A stretch of 64,000 nucleotides of DNA from Symsagittifera roscoffensis (lineage: Eukaryota > Xenacoelomorpha > Acoela > Convolutidae): contig NC_087067.1 in the NCBI RefSeq assembly GCF_963678635.1, forward strand, positions 15,079,018 to 15,143,017. Direction: 5' to 3'. Within the stretch, counting starts at the first letter, position 1; every line of letters begins with the position of its first letter. The position numbers and the translations under genes are program-made. Below are positions 48,256 to 59,936 of this stretch, in pieces. The notes beneath the pieces are model-generated. The model was not told where the DNA came from. It saw only the letters and a list, made by a program, of their open reading frames with translations, and made no database searches.

Positions 48256-48510
48256 TGATAGTGGAACTACAATAAAACTGGTCATCATCGCGTTCGTCAA
48301 ACACGTTACTTGAAGTTTCAGTCGAGTTAGACTCCTTTTGGTCAGTTGGCGGCAGAATGGAAGAAGGAGATAGCACCTCGATCTGATTCTCTTGCTTCTC
48401 GTGGAAACTTTCACAGTCTTCAATGATGCTTCCGGCTCGATTGGAACAGTCAATTCTGCTATTAGGCGGCATATTTCGTCGCTTTACAATTATAGGTCCA
48501 TTTGACGAAT
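48256..48510 (-). CDS. DCAF10: DCAF10-like exon C (disordered linker)
   Basis: Acceptor CTTGTTCAG|ATTCG, proposed donor TATCA|GTTAAA. If that donor is not used, the frame stops 3 bases later at TAA 48251. The exon is rich in Ser, Glu and Asp (SPSSILPPTDQKESNSTETS). No following exon was recognised between here and UBE2O exon 1. Confidence 0.65.
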
Positions 48511-50230
48511 CTGAACAAGAAAATGAGAAATCAGCTGAACCTTCCCTACTTACACAAGCTTAAATTTTACACTGTAACCAGGTGTTTTGCATGGTTTTGA
48601 GTGGGTCCAAATTAAATCAAATCAGGGCAATCAGTACACAAAACTGCATTTCGTAGCAATCGGACGATAGAACAAACGTTTTACAACAACCAAAAAGTCA
48701 CAAATAAGAAGGGAAAAAGAAAGAGCCGAAAAATCATTTCAGCTCTTATACAACTCCCTCACCTGAAACTAAATTGTTCCGCCTTTCTCAGATTGTTCCA
48801 ATTTTTCAGGAAACGATGGAATATTTATGCTCGGTGTGCTTCTTTCAAATTTTTTGATAGAATGTTAATACCATCTGAAATTTAGTAATTTTAAAAACAC
48901 AAAATGTAAATTATCGAAAAAATCTTGTTCACAAACCATTTGATTCAGAATTTGCTGTTATATGCTTCAACAAAATGTTCACGCCTTCTTTTTTCAAAGT
49001 CTCCACATTTAAGTTGTGCACTATGATCACATGACCATTGACAGTAGTAAGTATCATCTTCAGTTCATTTGAGTTCTGTCTATGTTGGTGGAAAATAGGC
49101 GACATTGGCGATGGCTTAGGAGTGATGGTCATACGACAAAGAGGCTCTACTCGCAACACAAGTTCACTCATTCTTCTTTCATCACTTGCAGACGAGTCGC
49201 CATTTCTGAAGAAAAGAATTGTTGCTCAAATATTTCGAGGTGTAACGACAGAAAAACATGATGGCAAAACCATTCAAAAATGGCAAAACTCAAACATGCA
49301 CCAATTCGTTTTCTCTTGAGTGATTCTTGATAAAACGTTAATAGTTCAGCTTTTTGAACTGAAGCATAATGACTTTTTGAGTCGACTCGTTCCCCTCAAC
49401 ATGAAAAATCATCTGTATTATGTACATATTATGTATTATGCTCAGCTGTTTTATTTTGCATATTCATGCATGAAGTCCAAATATATTCAAATTCACTTTA
49501 TTAAGTCATGTTCAAATTGTTGTAACAATAAGACAACGGGAATGAAACGTTCATCCATTTAAAAACTACAGTGAGAGGAAAAGGTAGAAGAGCCTTCGAA
49601 AATTAGTGAATCATAACAGAGCACAGAGGCGAAGCGGAGCATCGCATCACTTACGATACAAGGAAGGCTTAGCATAGCTAACTAGCGAACAGAAAATGAG
49701 ACGGAAACAACTAAGTCAGTAAAAAAAGTTTTTTTTCCGAAACTTGAGTGGCCGGGACTCGAACCCCAAATCTTAGGGCCCAGATGCAACCGTATTATCT
49801 CACAGCTAAGTTTGAAGGAGCCTGGAAGATGTTAAGATTCAATAAACAAGCAACTTCACTGTCCTACAAACTTGTAAGAGAAGTTGTTTACGGAGAAAGG
49901 CTAGTTTCCCATTACACGACATTTTCTCTAGTAAGTATGAGCCATGAATCCTTATTTCTCCGAAAAAAAAAATATTTCTATCATAAAATGACTAACTGTG
50001 TTTCGTATTTCAGTTCAGGCATAGGCCACGCTTTGATCATATTGTCAAATCCAGCCGTAATAAGTGTCTGAGAGTTAGGCAGGTACTCGACATTCTTCAG
50101 CCATCCCCTGTGTCCATGTTGGAACCTGTGCAAGGGACGACTCCCTTGATGATCACTTAGTTGTCTGACATCCCACAGAGCAGCAGTGCGATCGTCCGAA
50201 CAGGAAACAAGTTGCCACTCACCCACGAAA
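48256..50230 (-). CDS. DCAF10: DCAF10-like WD40 protein, three internal exons (gene level)
   Basis: Known role: DCAF10 (WDR32) is a WD40 substrate receptor of the CUL4-DDB1 ubiquitin ligase. Seen: three minus-strand exons with consistent phases (2 to 2, then 1 to 1). The first has LVSCSDDRTAALWDVRQL, then GHRGWLKNVEYLP and LITAGFDNMIKAW, matching the 'TCSDDTTIALWDLR..GHTSWVKNIEY..LVTSGFD' block. The second has LCRMTITP and then LKMILTTVNGHVIIVHNLNV, matching 'LMRMRLTPDCSKMLISTSSGYLLILHDLDL'. The third is a Ser/Asp-rich linker like the one that follows in DCAF10. The N-terminal exons and the C-terminal half were not found in the window. Either distant exons were missed or this is a truncated or partial copy. 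Confidence 0.78.
48937..49205 (-). CDS. DCAF10: DCAF10-like exon B
   Basis: Acceptor TTCTTCAG|AAATGG, donor AAATG|GTTTGT. It encodes MSELVLRVEPLCRMTITP, an insert of about 17 polar residues, then KMILTTVNGHVIIVHNLNVE, a typical WD40 strand set. It ends in phase 1, matching exon C. Confidence 0.8.
49620..49835 (-). repeat. SINE-2 with tail
   Basis: On the minus strand: a tRNA-like head with 'gggttcgagtcccggcc'-like B box (plus 49751-49768 'ccgggactcgaacccc') and, about 70 bp further on, the tail variant 'gcgatgctccgcttcgcctc'. This links the SINE-2 head to the same tail family as SINE-1. Confidence 0.65.
49997..50230 (-). CDS. DCAF10: DCAF10-like exon A (two WD40 blades)
   Basis: Acceptor TATTTGTTTAG|TTTC, donor ACACA|GTTAGT. 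CSDDRTAALWDVR is a blade end with WD. A long HQGSRPLHRFQHGHRGW loop and GFDNMIKAWPMPEL follow. The frame is interrupted downstream of the donor, supporting the splice. The last codon is split and completed by exon B as Gln. Confidence 0.8.
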
Positions 50231-53200
50231 CTAAACAAATAGAGGTAGAAATTTTTATTTGTAATTTTTGCAAGCCTTTGCATCTTTTTTCTAAGACCAT
50301 AATCGCATAGGCAGATGATTTTCGACACCGAAATTACTTATTAGGACACTTCAGAGAAAAACTAAGGTATATAGTGTTGAACAAAACAGATTGATATCGT
50401 CTCGGCGAAACCCACGCCCACGCCAACAGTTGATGCAACGGACAATTCAGCCACCATATAAGCTTCAAAGAAAAATTTTTAGCAATAAGATCTATTTAGA
50501 ATGGAACTAATCCTATTACCAACAAGCGAATGCTTTATCTAACATAAGTATCAATTTGAAGAGTAAAGATTGGTTTTACAAATAACGATTGATGAATGCA
50601 TGACAAAATTTTCGACTGTTTTCCTTTATATATAGCCGGATGGTAAAAACAAAACACCCCCACAACAATAATTTACACAGAGACGAAACGGAGCTTCGCA
50701 CCACTTGCAATAAAAAACAAAAGGAAAGCCGCTAAATCGGAAAAAAAAACCGAAAAAGTCGAAAAAACTAGATCTAACAAAATGACTGACGATAGTGTTA
50801 ACAAAAATATGCCAAGACAACAGAATGTAAAATAGCATCGGAAGAAAATTTATCAAGCGATAACGAAACCTAAAATAAGCCGGAAATCAACAAGACATGA
50901 CTTTAGAAAATTTATTGAGTTCTTCGAAATACGCAAAATAAATAAGTCCATTAAATCGATTTTATATCGGCCGAAACAAAAAGGAAAACAATTTTAAAAA
51001 GCTGCAAAAATCTCTTCGGATGGAAAACTACAATTTCTATTAAAAAAATTAGCATTTTATGCGACCTAGAGGCGAGCATAAAAACATGTTTCCCTTGAAA
51101 CTACTCAAAAATAGGGCACAAAACCGATAAATATAACCCGAAATCATTTGGGTGAAAAATTTTGTCAAGGTTAGCAAAATTACAAACAGCAGAAAAAATG
51201 AAAACACTAAAAGCAACTACAAGGTAATTTGCGTACAGCAAAAAAAAAAACTCGTCGATGTGGCACCTCAGCCAACAAAAGATGACCAGACAAACCATAA
51301 GCAGACAATTTGTTTTAAACGGAATATTTCCCGTTCGAAAAAAAATCAGATTACAACCAAAGACCTTCGCCGTCCAAGGCGTAATCTTTGCCTCCAGACC
51401 AAGTCCGCCGGGGACAAAAAAAATTGAATTTATTATGAACTGAACCTAAACTTACCAATGATAATGAGCCTAATTTACCTAATCGTAAGCAGACAAATAA
51501 TAAGCCGACAATTTGTTTTGAACCAGAATATTTCCTGTTTGAAAAAAAGCAGGTCCTGTCAGATTCGAAGCCAAGACCTTTGCCGTCCTAGGGTATTCGT
51601 TACCTTCAGACCAAGTGTGCCGGAGAAGCATATTTTTAAAAATTATTATGCACTGAACCTAAATTAACAATTTCTAATTTAAATCTGACCATTCTGTGAA
51701 CAAAAAATGTTTAGGGGGGAGTCTAGTACCTGATTGCAATACCCTCGCTTATCGCTAAAGTAATCAATTCTTTAGAATAAATCGTCGGCTACTTATCAAG
51801 AAACTTCTCTTTGCAAACCTTATTACACTCCACTTATTTCCATCTCATAATTAATAGATGAAACTGATAAAATGAGTGAAAATCCAAAACTTACAAAGAC
51901 ATTTTACTAAAAAACTTGGAACCAAACAAAACGTACGTCCATAAGGAACATATCGGCTTATCAAAAGTCACTATATATTGCTTGCTATAAACTAGGACAA
52001 AAAAAGACAAATTAAGTTAAAAAATGCGTAATTTCAAAAATTGTGAGTAGCCTAAAACCTTAGTTGTTTCTCTTATAAAATAAACGAGAAAAGTAAGAAA
52101 TTAAGAACTTGATACCTTTCGAATACATTACCCTTCTCTTCTAAAAAAATGAGTAGCCGCTTTTGCAAGAAAGATTCGCTTCTTTCGATTAATTTTTCAT
52201 CTCAGATTTGATAGAATAGAAGGGTAGTGTGAAAGAAAATTCAAAAAAATTCTAAAAAATGGTCAAAGTTCAAAAAAATAACTTTCCTATGCCAATAACT
52301 TGTTTCTGCTTAAAACAGAACGTTTTCGATAAAGTATAACAAATGCCAACAATTGGGTTTCTCGATTTAACACTGAGCCCGAGAATTGGCACGGTAATTT
52401 TCGAGTAGAGTCAAAAAGTTGAGGAGACTTGTTTGAAGGCCATCACTTTTTTCTAAAAAAAAATTGGGCGTGGAAAAAAACAAAGGTAGGCTTCCAAAAA
52501 TCTGTTGCGTTGATTAAACCAGACTTAGAAGGATAGTTATCGGAAAAAATTCAGAAAACGGTACACAAATCAAAAAATCGATTTTTTGATTTTTTTCCGA
52601 GGGCCATTAAATTTTTTGTCAAAAATTTTAGGCGTACTCGCTTATGCAAAGGAACTGCTTATGCAAAGGAGCGTTCCACGAACCGTTCATTTGATTGAAC
52701 TCAAAACCTCAGATATGAAAGGATATTTTTCGGTAAAGTTCATATTTAAAAAAAAAAAACGCTCCAAAAATTGAATTTTATGACGACGATGATTTTTTGT
52801 GTCAAAAAAATTTGGGCGCGGTCCCGTATGCAATGGAGCTTCATACAACCCGTTCTTCGGATTGAAACCAAAATCTCAGATATGTGAGGGTATTTTTTGG
52901 TGAATTAAAAAAACAAATGCTCAAAAAAAAAGACTTCCGAGGACAATAACTTTTTGCGTTAAAAACTGTGAGTGGCAGCTCATGCCGGGGAGCTTCCCTT
53001 CATCTGTTATCTCCATTGAACCCACATCTCAGGTTTGGGAGGTTAGTTTTCGAGAAAGGTTGAAAACAAAAGATTCAAAGACTGTCAAAAAATTCAAAAA
53101 TTTGACTGTTCCGATGGCCATAATTTTATTTTAAAAAATTTGGGCGTTGCAGGTAAAAGGGTTTTTAATTCAAAAAACTGAATTTATTGCGGAAAGTTGA

Positions 53201-54239
53201 TAATTTTTTCAGAGTGTCTCAAAATCTAAATTAAAACACCCAATCCCATGCTTTTTCATAGCACCTGTTTTCATCAAACATGAATTCTTCGCAAACATGC
53301 CAAGCAAAACTTTTCAAAATTCAAATTAGCCACTGAACAAAATTCACGGAGCAGAAATAAGGCCGACATTTTTGAGCAGACAACAGTTGAGCCGGAAAAA
53401 AAACTGATTTTGTAAAAAAAAAAATTACGAGTCCTTCTTGAAGCTACCCTACGGTAACTAGTACCCACCCAGTAGTTAAGATAGAATTTTCATGAAATTG
53501 AGCATGTCAGCTGTGTTGAGCATGGTTGCCTTCCTTTTAGCATAGTTGCATGGTTGCCTTCCTTTTAGCATAGTTGCCTTCCTTTTAAGAAGGAACTAAA
53601 TTTAAAAAAGAATCAAAATCAAACCGCAAAAAAAAACAAATGTGAGGCTGAACAAACTTTTCATGAAAAAATAATCATCACGACTCATCCTGTATAAGAG
53701 TATTCACTACGTTTATCGACTCTTAAGAATTATGAAAAATCATGTTTTTCAAAAAAGAACTTCAACCAGAAACAACCACGGACTTGAATCTCGTGCAGAA
53801 CTTGCCAAATGCCTTCGTTGAAAGAAAAACAGTTTCGTCAAAATTGAAAAAAAAACTGAAAATTTTAGACACTAGCACAATACGCTGTGCCATCACCTCG
53901 AATCAATTCAAAAATAAATTGTTCAAATCAAATATGACGCACGCTACGTTGCTGAAAACGAATTGCACATAACTTCAAACCAAAAAAAAGTAAATCAGAA
54001 ACCATGCTCCGTTTGCAAGTTATACAAGTCATACTATCCTTTCCGATTAAAAAAAGACCTAAATAACTAAGAAATCAGACGTCAACAAACGCAAGTAGAT
54101 GGTTGCTGAGTTCATAGCACGCAATCAATTGACCGACTGAAGTTCATTTTATATGAGTATCAAAAAAATTTTGAAAAAGAAAAGAAACTAGCAATTAACG
54201 CACCTTTGGTGCTTCGAAATTTTTCGACAACTCATGAAA
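50231..54239. other. Intergenic/intronic region right of the DCAF10-like exons
   Basis: SINE tail at 50676-50720, tRNA-like SINE heads at about 51330-51420 and 51555-51640 ('agacctttgccgtcc'), and four loose ~110-bp repeats at 52380-53160 built around 'ttgggcg...gagcttc' and 'aaaatctcagatatg'. Family A 3' parts lie at 53560-53726 next to a triplicated 'ttgccttccttttagcata'. No upstream DCAF10 exon was recognised. Confidence 0.45.
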
Positions 54240-56245
54240 AAACGCATATATTGGAAACAGCATCTGCAGACTTTTAGTGTACTCTGACTGCACTCAATTA
54301 CAGGGTTGGTAATTTCGAACTTTTAAATTTTTTTAAATTCCCATTTTAAAAGCGTCATATCGAAAACTCAATGGGCCTCTGGAGAAATTTGGAAGCCAGA
54401 TTTGCAACCACTGAGAGTCCCTGAGAGCACCCTATTATAAGGTTAGGAATACAAAATTTTGTGATTTTTTTTGAGCCTAAGTTTCCCGAAAAAAAAAATG
54501 AAAAAAAAAACTTCTTACCTCGGAAACTAAAAGGAACTGAGCATTCATATTAAAAGGCAAGATTTGAGACGCCTGGGTGTACGCTGACAATAAGGTTGTA
54601 TTTTCATCAACATAGTAGTTTCAAATTTTTGAATTTCTTTGTAGATAAGTTCTTTGAGAAATTTTGAAAAAATCAAAAAAACGTCACATCTCGGAAACTA
54701 AAAGCATTTGAGCGGTCGCGTTTAGCAGTCGCATGTGGCAAGATTTGCGACTCTTTAGAGTACCCTGACAACACCGAACTATAGAGTTGGGAATTTCAAA
54801 TTTTGAAAACTAATTAATTTAAACTTTCTGAAAATTTTGAAAAAATCACAAAAAACGTCACCTCTCGAAAACTACAAAGAAGTGAGCAACCATATTTGGA
54901 GGCGAGATTGGCAATCTTTGAGAGCACTCTGATAGACCTAACTACAGGGTTGGGAATTTCAGATTTTTAAAGAATAATAATTTAAGTTTTCTGAAATTTT
55001 TCGAAAAAATCACAAAAAACGTCAAATCTCGAAAACTACAAAGAATTGAGCAACCATATTTGGAGGCGAGATTCGCAATCTTTGAGAGTTTTCTGACAGG
55101 ACCTAGCTACAGGGTTGGGTATTTCAGATTTTTAAGAAAAATAATAATTTAAGTTTTCTCAAAATTTTTGAAAAAATCGCAAAAAACGTCTATCTCGAAA
55201 CCTACAAAGAATTGAGCAGTCATACCTGGAGGCAAGATTCGCAAACTTTGAGAGTACTCCGAAAGGACCTAACTACAGGGTTGGGAATTTCAGATTTTTA
55301 AAAACTAATGATAATTTAAGTTTTCTGAAAAATTTTGAAAAAACCACAAAAAAACGTCATATCTCAAAACCTACAAAGAATTGAGCAGTCATACTTGGAG
55401 ACAAGATTCGCAATCTTTGAGAGTACTCCGACAGGAACTAACTACAGGGTTCGGAATTTCAGATTTTTAAAAACTAAAAATAATTTAAGTTTTCTCAAAA
55501 TTTTTGAAAAAATCGCAATAAAACGTCGTATCTCGAAACCTACAAAGAATTGAGCAGTCATACTTGGAGGCAAGATTCGAAATCTTTGAGAGTACTCCGA
55601 CAGGAACTAACTACAGGGTTGGGAATTTCAGATTTTTAAAAACTAATAATAATTTAAGTTTTCTGAAAAATTTTGAAAAAATCACAAAAAACATCATATC
55701 TCGAAAACTACAAAGAATTGAGCAGTCATATTTGGAGGCAAGCTTCGTAATCTTTGAGATTACTCAGACAGGACCCACCTACAGGGTTGGTAATTTCAGA
55801 TTTTGCGAAAAAATAATGTAAATTTTCAGAAAATCACGAAAAACATCATATCTCGAAAACTACAAGGACTTGAAAAGTCATATTTGGAGGCAAGATTTGT
55901 AACTCCTTAGAGTACTCCGACAGCACCCAACTACAGGGTTGGGAACTTCAAGTTTTGTAAATTATTTTGTTAGTTGAAATTTCTGAAAAAATCTCAAAAA
56001 TCGTCTTATCTCGTTAACTAAAATGATTCGGGCATTCAAAATTGGAGGCCAAATTCGCAACCCCTAATTGGATATTGGGCTGCATAATTTAAACTCGGTA
56101 AAATAACCACTTAAATCAAATTGGAAAATCGAAAAAAAATTCTTAACCATTGCAATATACGATATAGCTTAAACATGCAAAAATAATACCTTGAAAAAGC
56201 TTAAACATGGCGAGATAGTGAAGCCCGAATTTGAATATATAATAG
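54240..56245 (+). repeat. ~167-bp satellite array, left arm of an inverted structure
   Basis: About eleven tandem units. The landmark 'gggttgggaatttcag' recurs at 54949, 55113, 55278, 55447, 55616, 55784 and 55935, spacing mostly 164-169 bp. The unit also contains 'aaaaaacgtcatatctcgaa' and 'tacaaagaattgagcagtca'. The array ends in a different segment (56110-56245: 'acgatatagcttaaacatg', 'ggcgagatagtgaagcccga') that is found inverted at 58365-58500. Confidence 0.85.
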
Positions 56246-56421
56246 ATTATTTTGTTAGTTGAAATTTCTGAAAATTTTTGAAAAAATCTCAAAAATCGTC
56301 TTATCTCGTTAACTAAAATGATTCGGGCATTCAAAATTGGAGGCCAAATTCGCAACCTCTAATTCGATATTGGGCTGCATAATTTAAACTCGGTAAAATA
56401 ACCACTTAAATCAAATTGGAA
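56246..56421 (+). repeat. Direct duplicate of 55964-56123 at the gap edge
   Basis: 'attattttgttagttgaaat' through 'aaatcaaattggaa' repeats the preceding segment almost base for base, with an 11-bp difference. It abuts the N gap, so a collapsed or misjoined tandem is possible. Confidence 0.8.
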
Positions 56422-56621
56422 NNNNNNNNNNNNNNNNNNNNNNNNNNNNNNNNNNNNNNNNNNNNNNNNNNNNNNNNNNNNNNNNNNNNNNNNNNNNNNN
56501 NNNNNNNNNNNNNNNNNNNNNNNNNNNNNNNNNNNNNNNNNNNNNNNNNNNNNNNNNNNNNNNNNNNNNNNNNNNNNNNNNNNNNNNNNNNNNNNNNNNN
56601 NNNNNNNNNNNNNNNNNNNNN
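56422..56621. other. Assembly gap, 200 N
   Basis: Exactly 200 N; a nominal scaffold gap size. True length unknown. Confidence 0.99.
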
Positions 56622-56770
56622 CATGAAATGCATTTCAAGAACTAATTTCTACGCTTCTTTTTTTGCCACAGTCGGTTTTGCAATAAATTGTAAATACTGT
56701 TCAGAGTATAACAAAGAGCCATCCAGCTATATAATTTGGTTCTGCCACCTGTTCTAATATATCACCGATT

Positions 56771-57418
56771 CAGGGGCGGATCTAGGATTTTCTCGAGGGG
56801 GGGGGGCGGACTTTCAAAAATTTTCGAAAATTTTGACGACCTTTTTTTTTTTTTTAGGTCGACCAAATTGATTTTCCGAGCTCTTCTAAAGCACTAAAAG
56901 GTCTCTGTTTTTGCCAAATTTTCTGTGACCGATTTGTGTTCTTTAAACGTAGCTCTGCCTTGAGCTGTACAGTCCTCTCGAAGCCAAAATTTGAAATTTT
57001 GAATCTGCAGCTTGCAGATCATAATTTATTTGTGATTTAGTAGGGGCGCATTTAGGGGAGTGGAGGGGGGTTGCCCCCTCCGGATTTCGACCCTATCATC
57101 AATCAATTAGTCCGCCCTTTGATATTATTTTATGACATCCATTTAAGGTCGACCAATACTAAAATTTTTCTAAAGGCGCTTTTGGCGTCAATATTTACTT
57201 ATTTTGAAGAGTGCGCGACGAAAAAACGCAATTTTTTGGTCAATATTTTCCATAAAGTGCCCAAGAACGGCTTTTTTGATATTTTTTCCAAAATTTTGTC
57301 TGCGGCGTAATTTTTCCGTCAAAATGGGGTCTTTATAGTGTCTGGGAGGGCTCGGGAAGTCAGTATCGTCGACCTAAAATCCGCCTCCCCATTTGAGAAA
57401 GACCTAGATCCGCCCCTG
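56771..57418. mobile_element. TIR DNA element family D, 648 bp
   Basis: CAGGGGCGGATCTAGG at the left and its exact reverse complement CCTAGATCCGCCCCTG at the right. Subterminal G-rich and C-rich runs and several 'gtcgacc' sites. No transposase frame, so non-autonomous. It lies inside the central segment of the inverted satellite structure. Confidence 0.85.
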
Positions 57419-58364
57419 TGATTAAGGATCATTAATTGAAGTGAAAACAAATAATTAGTTCTTGTGATTTCTTTTTTTTTCGGCATAAAGGGACTTGCAA
57501 TTTTTTTGAGCTCATAATATTTTTGGCGGTTTGTCTTCTGATTGTTTAAATTTCACTTTAACTTCATTTGATAAAAGGAGGGCAAATTAAGCTGTACAAT
57601 AAACAAAAAGCAATTCACTGAGAATTTACTGATGTTTTTTTATTTTCAATTGTGGATTTTAATTTTAGCATCTTCCAGTTTCTTTTTCATTATCTAAATG
57701 TAAGGTGTTCAGTTTTCTATTTTCCCCACATTTTGCGTTCATTTTTTCTAAGGTTTTCTATAGTATATGCATGTATTTCATCGCTAAATAACAATTAAAG
57801 CTAATTTTAATTCAAGCGATTATACTTTCTTTACTATCTGAAAGATAAAGATTTGCTGAGCTCGAAATTGAGAACCTTCGATTTCGATCATTTTTGCAGT
57901 TGTTGGAGGTTAATTTGACCAGTATCTTATAACTTTTGTGAGCGATTTAACCAGTTTTCTACTAATTCATGGCGTTGGCGGAGAATTAATCATGCTTAAA
58001 AATCACTCCAAATTTGAAAATTATAGCAAGCTTACTGTTTGAAATATTGCGTGATCAGGTTGACCAAAAGGGTGATATTTATTGGCTGGTTTATTTTGGG
58101 CGATAAAAGTCGATATTTAAAGTTCGATTTTTGTTATCTTTTCTGTTACTAGTTTGATAATTAAGAGTCATGAACAAAGTCATCAATGCCAACTCAGTTT
58201 CCATAGTCAGTAATTTTCTCTCGTTGGAAGATGTCCGTTTTTAGAGCATTGACTTACATATATTCATTTTTCACCAAAAATTTGATGCATAAGGCAGCCA
58301 TTGAGTTTGCTGTTAATAAAAAATCTATCTATCTATCTAATGTCTTTCTATCTATTGTATATTT
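57419..58364. other. Central segment of the inverted structure
   Basis: AT-rich, without recognised genes. A (ATCT)n tract lies near 58322-58345, just inside the right arm. The small plus-strand frame at 58231-58422 has no motif. Confidence 0.45.
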
Positions 58365-59345
58365 AAATTCGGGCTTCACTATCTCGCCATGTTTAAGCTT
58401 TCTTAACATATATTTTTTTTGAATTTAAACGAAAGAATTTTTTCATGTTTAAGCTATATCGTATATTGCCATGGTTAAATTTTTTTTCCGATTTTCCAAT
58501 TGGATTCAGTGTTTGTTTTACCGAGTTGAAAATAAGCAACCCAATAGTGGCATGCTGTCAGGGTTTCCCCAGGGATTGCCAATTTCGCCTCGAATTATGA
58601 ATGACCAAGTCTTTTAAGTTTACGAGATCAGACAATTTTTGTGGTTTTTCAAAAATTTTCAGAGAACTCCAACAGAAAAAGTAATTCATTAAATTTGAAA
58701 TTCCCAACCCTGTAGTTGGGTGCTGTTAGAGTACTCTCAAGGATTGCGAATCTTGCCTCCAAATGATTGCTCAAATCTTTATAGTTTTCGAGATATGACG
58801 TGTTTCATGATATCTTTTTTGTTTTTCAGGAAACATAAGATTTTTTAAAAAAATCAAAAGATTTATTTAAAATTCCCATCTTCAGTGGTGTACTGTGAGG
58901 GTACTCTCAGGAGTTCCACCTTGCAAATTTTGCGTCCAAATGCAATTTTTCTACAGCGAGGATCTGTCAGGGCGCTCCCAGGGAGTTGCGAATTTTGCCT
59001 CTAAATAAGGATGCTCAAATCCTTGTAGTTTTTGAGATATGACGTCTCTTTATATGACGTATCTTGAGACATTTTCTGATTTCTTTTTAATTTTTCAGAA
59101 AACTTAGATTTTAAAGAATTGAAACAGTTTGAAACTCCCAACCTTGTAGTTTGTTGATATGAGTGTATTCTTAGAAATTTCACTTTGCAAATTTTTCGTC
59201 TAATTTTGGCTGCTCAAATGCTCTTAGTTTCCGAGATGTTACGTTTGTTATGTCTTTTTTTGTTTTATAAAATGTTCAAAGAACTTAGATATAAAAATTT
59301 TCACACGGTTTGAAGTTCCCATATCTCCAATTTTTTCTTTGGAGC
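58365..59345 (-). repeat. ~167-bp satellite array, right (inverted) arm
   Basis: Begins with the reverse complement of 56110-56245 ('aattcgggcttcactatctc', 'gtttaagctatatcgtatat') and continues as four to five satellite units on the opposite strand ('cccaaccctgtagttgggtg', 'gttttcgagatatgacg'). Confidence 0.82.
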
Positions 59346-59776
59346 TCGAATTTTTTTTATAAAATAAGTCAGTTTTTTAATATTTTCTTTCGTTCATGAC
59401 TCTGTTCCAACTGTCTGTTGGCTATGTTTTTTTTTGAAGTTTATGCTAAATTTGTGCGTCGGACAATAATAAAAGAAGTTCGGGTTGAGAAACAAAAATT
59501 GAAAGACGAAAAAATGGCCAGCCGTTCCTTGAGCAAAACAGTCAAATACTGTAATTTCTTCGATGTTTGGCAAATAAAATTTTGACGCGTTGTTTTTTTA
59601 AGGTCGATCGACATTAGGTCCGCGTGACAATTATTAAGACTAGTGGAATGCGTAACAAGTAGATTAGAAATAGTGGTTGAAACTTATGATTACACTGTCG
59701 AGCAGCTAAGTGTATTGGGAAGTTTCATAGCATCTGTTCCCTGCTTTATTTGTGTCTATTATTTGTGATTTATTAG

Positions 59777-59936
59777 GCAACCGTGGGTGAGTGGTTAGTT
59801 CGCAGATCAAAGCCGAAACGTTGCCGAGGTTTTACTTATTAGAAGCTTATTTCTACTTTTTCTTGAAGCACTTTATAAAGCTGCTTTTTATCGTGTTCTC
59901 CCTAGTGTTTGCGATGCGAAATTTCGCCTCTGTGTT
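59777..59936 (+). repeat. SINE-1 on the plus strand
   Basis: Head 'ccgtgggtgagtggttagtt' with the anticodon part deleted, body 'attagaagcttatttctact', and tail 'cgtgttctccctagtgtttg' ending 'ttcgcctctgtgt'. It gives the sense orientation of the family. Confidence 0.72.

Noticed and set aside
50380-50465. Possible upstream DCAF10 exon on the minus strand
   Set aside because: A short GC-richer open stretch exists, but it has no WD40 motif and no clear donor in the right phase.
54240-56400. CRISPR-like array
   Set aside because: The repeats are ~167 bp, contiguous and diverged, with no short identical repeats separated by unique spacers; a eukaryotic satellite.
57071-57310. 79-codon plus-strand ORF in the TIR element
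   Set aside because: No transposase signature; the family D copy is non-coding and the frame is probably chance.
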